From assembly GCA_041484135.1 (NCBI GenBank), contig JBGPHD010000040.1, forward strand, positions 1-21,092: a stretch of DNA of 21,092 nucleotides, given 5' to 3'. Origin of the DNA: JACORV01 sp041484135. Lineage in GTDB: Bacteria > Gemmatimonadota > Gemmatimonadetes > Gemmatimonadales > JACORV01. Shown one piece after another: positions 20,830 to 21,092 of this stretch. The notes below the pieces were generated by a model. It searched no databases. It worked only from the letters and a program-made list of their open reading frames with translations, and was not told the DNA's origin. Each line of letters begins with the position of its first letter. Within the stretch, counting starts at the first letter, position 1. A program made the position numbers and the translations under genes.

Positions 20830-21092
20830 ATGCACGTCCGCCGCTTCGCTCCCGCCGCCCGCGCCCTCACGTTAGGCGCGGTCGCGATCCTCATCCTCGG
20901 CTTCGTCACCGCCGCCGCCGCCCAGGAGACCGTGCGTGGCGCCCGGCACCCGGCCCTCTCGCCCGACGGCCGCTGGCTCGCCTTCTCCTGGCGCGGCGAC
21001 CTCTGGAAAGTGGCCGCCGCGGGCGGCCGCGCCGACCGGCTCACCGTCCATCCCGGCGACGACCGGCTGCCGCAGTGGTCCCCCGACGGCCG
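20830..21092 (+). CDS. Exported PD40/Tricorn-like beta-propeller protein, partial
   Basis: The frame runs off the window after 87 complete codons. A signal peptide is clear: basic MHVRRFAPAAR, a hydrophobic core (AVAILILGFVTAAAA) and a likely cut near AQE. Two PD40/WD40-like propeller repeats follow: HPALSPDGRWLAFSWRGDLW and DDRLPQWSPDGR. This start is typical of Tricorn-like peptidases and TolB-like exported propellers; the catalytic part, if any, lies outside the window. ATG 20830-20832 is supported by GGAGG six bases upstream. One CGTTAGGC motif lies within the signal peptide coding region. Confidence 0.85.
   Translation, partial: MHVRRFAPAARALTLGAVAILILGFVTAAAAQETVRGARHPALSPDGRWLAFSWRGDLWKVAAAGGRADRLTVHPGDDRLPQWSPDG
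20870..20877 (+). repeat. CGTTAGGC octamer, copy 8
   Basis: In the signal-peptide region of the PD40 gene, coding-strand sense, frame ACG-TTA-GGC (Thr-Leu-Gly). Confidence 0.8.

Noticed and set aside
1..21092. CRISPR array, insertion sequence, prophage, tRNA or attachment site
   Set aside because: No regularly spaced repeats, transposase or integrase frames, cloverleaf-like segments or terminal repeats were seen on either strand.

Overview
The window reads as about 21 kb of an ordinary chromosome from a high-GC Gram-negative bacterium. Gemmatimonadota is my best guess, by inference only. The reasons are very high GC, dense gene packing with ATGA/GTGA start-stop overlaps, frequent GTG/TTG starts, lipoproteins and signal peptides, an ECF sigma cassette with an LTXXQ-type protein, a Gemmatimonadota-like Ser/Thr kinase with a membrane C-terminal half, and a Tricorn/PD40-type exported protein. 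No tRNA, rRNA, CRISPR array, insertion sequence or prophage was seen.

Layout. Positions 7-9555 hold a long run of minus-strand genes. In transcription order these are an exported M28 peptidase with PDZ domain, a prolyl-iminopeptidase-like hydrolase, an unknown protein, endonuclease III, a HEAT-repeat protein, a thioredoxin/DUF255 protein, GreA, a cyclophilin, a DUF6941-like protein, an HD-domain protein broken by an in-frame TAG, and an ECF sigma / anti-sigma-like / LTXXQ cassette. Positions 9605-13474 are plus-strand: an exported protein with an internally duplicated domain, a Ser/Thr kinase interrupted by a second in-frame TAG, and an Asp-box beta-propeller lipoprotein. A tandem class III cyclase-like protein (minus) meets that lipoprotein tail to tail at a shared CTAG. 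After it come a SET-domain methyltransferase, a TetR regulator and a small seven-cysteine protein on the plus strand. A formate/nitrite channel, an M61 peptidase, a small lipoprotein, a UPF0178 protein and an SGNH hydrolase follow on the minus strand. A PD40/Tricorn-like exported protein begins at the right edge and is cut off.

Systems. The sigma/anti-sigma/LTXXQ trio should be an envelope-stress circuit. GreA, cyclophilin and the DUF6941-like gene are tightly coupled. The tetR promoter looks leaderless, with a palindrome in its -35/-10 spacer. The channel gene has its Shine-Dalgarno sequence in the loop of a perfect GC hairpin. No defence or biosynthetic system is apparent.

The most unusual signal is not a gene. 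The octamer CGTTAGGC occurs eight times, always on the coding strand and always in the frame xCG-TTA-GGC, and it accounts for every TTA leucine codon I could find in the genes of the window. The second notable feature is two otherwise intact genes each interrupted by one in-frame TAG, although TAG is also a common normal stop here.
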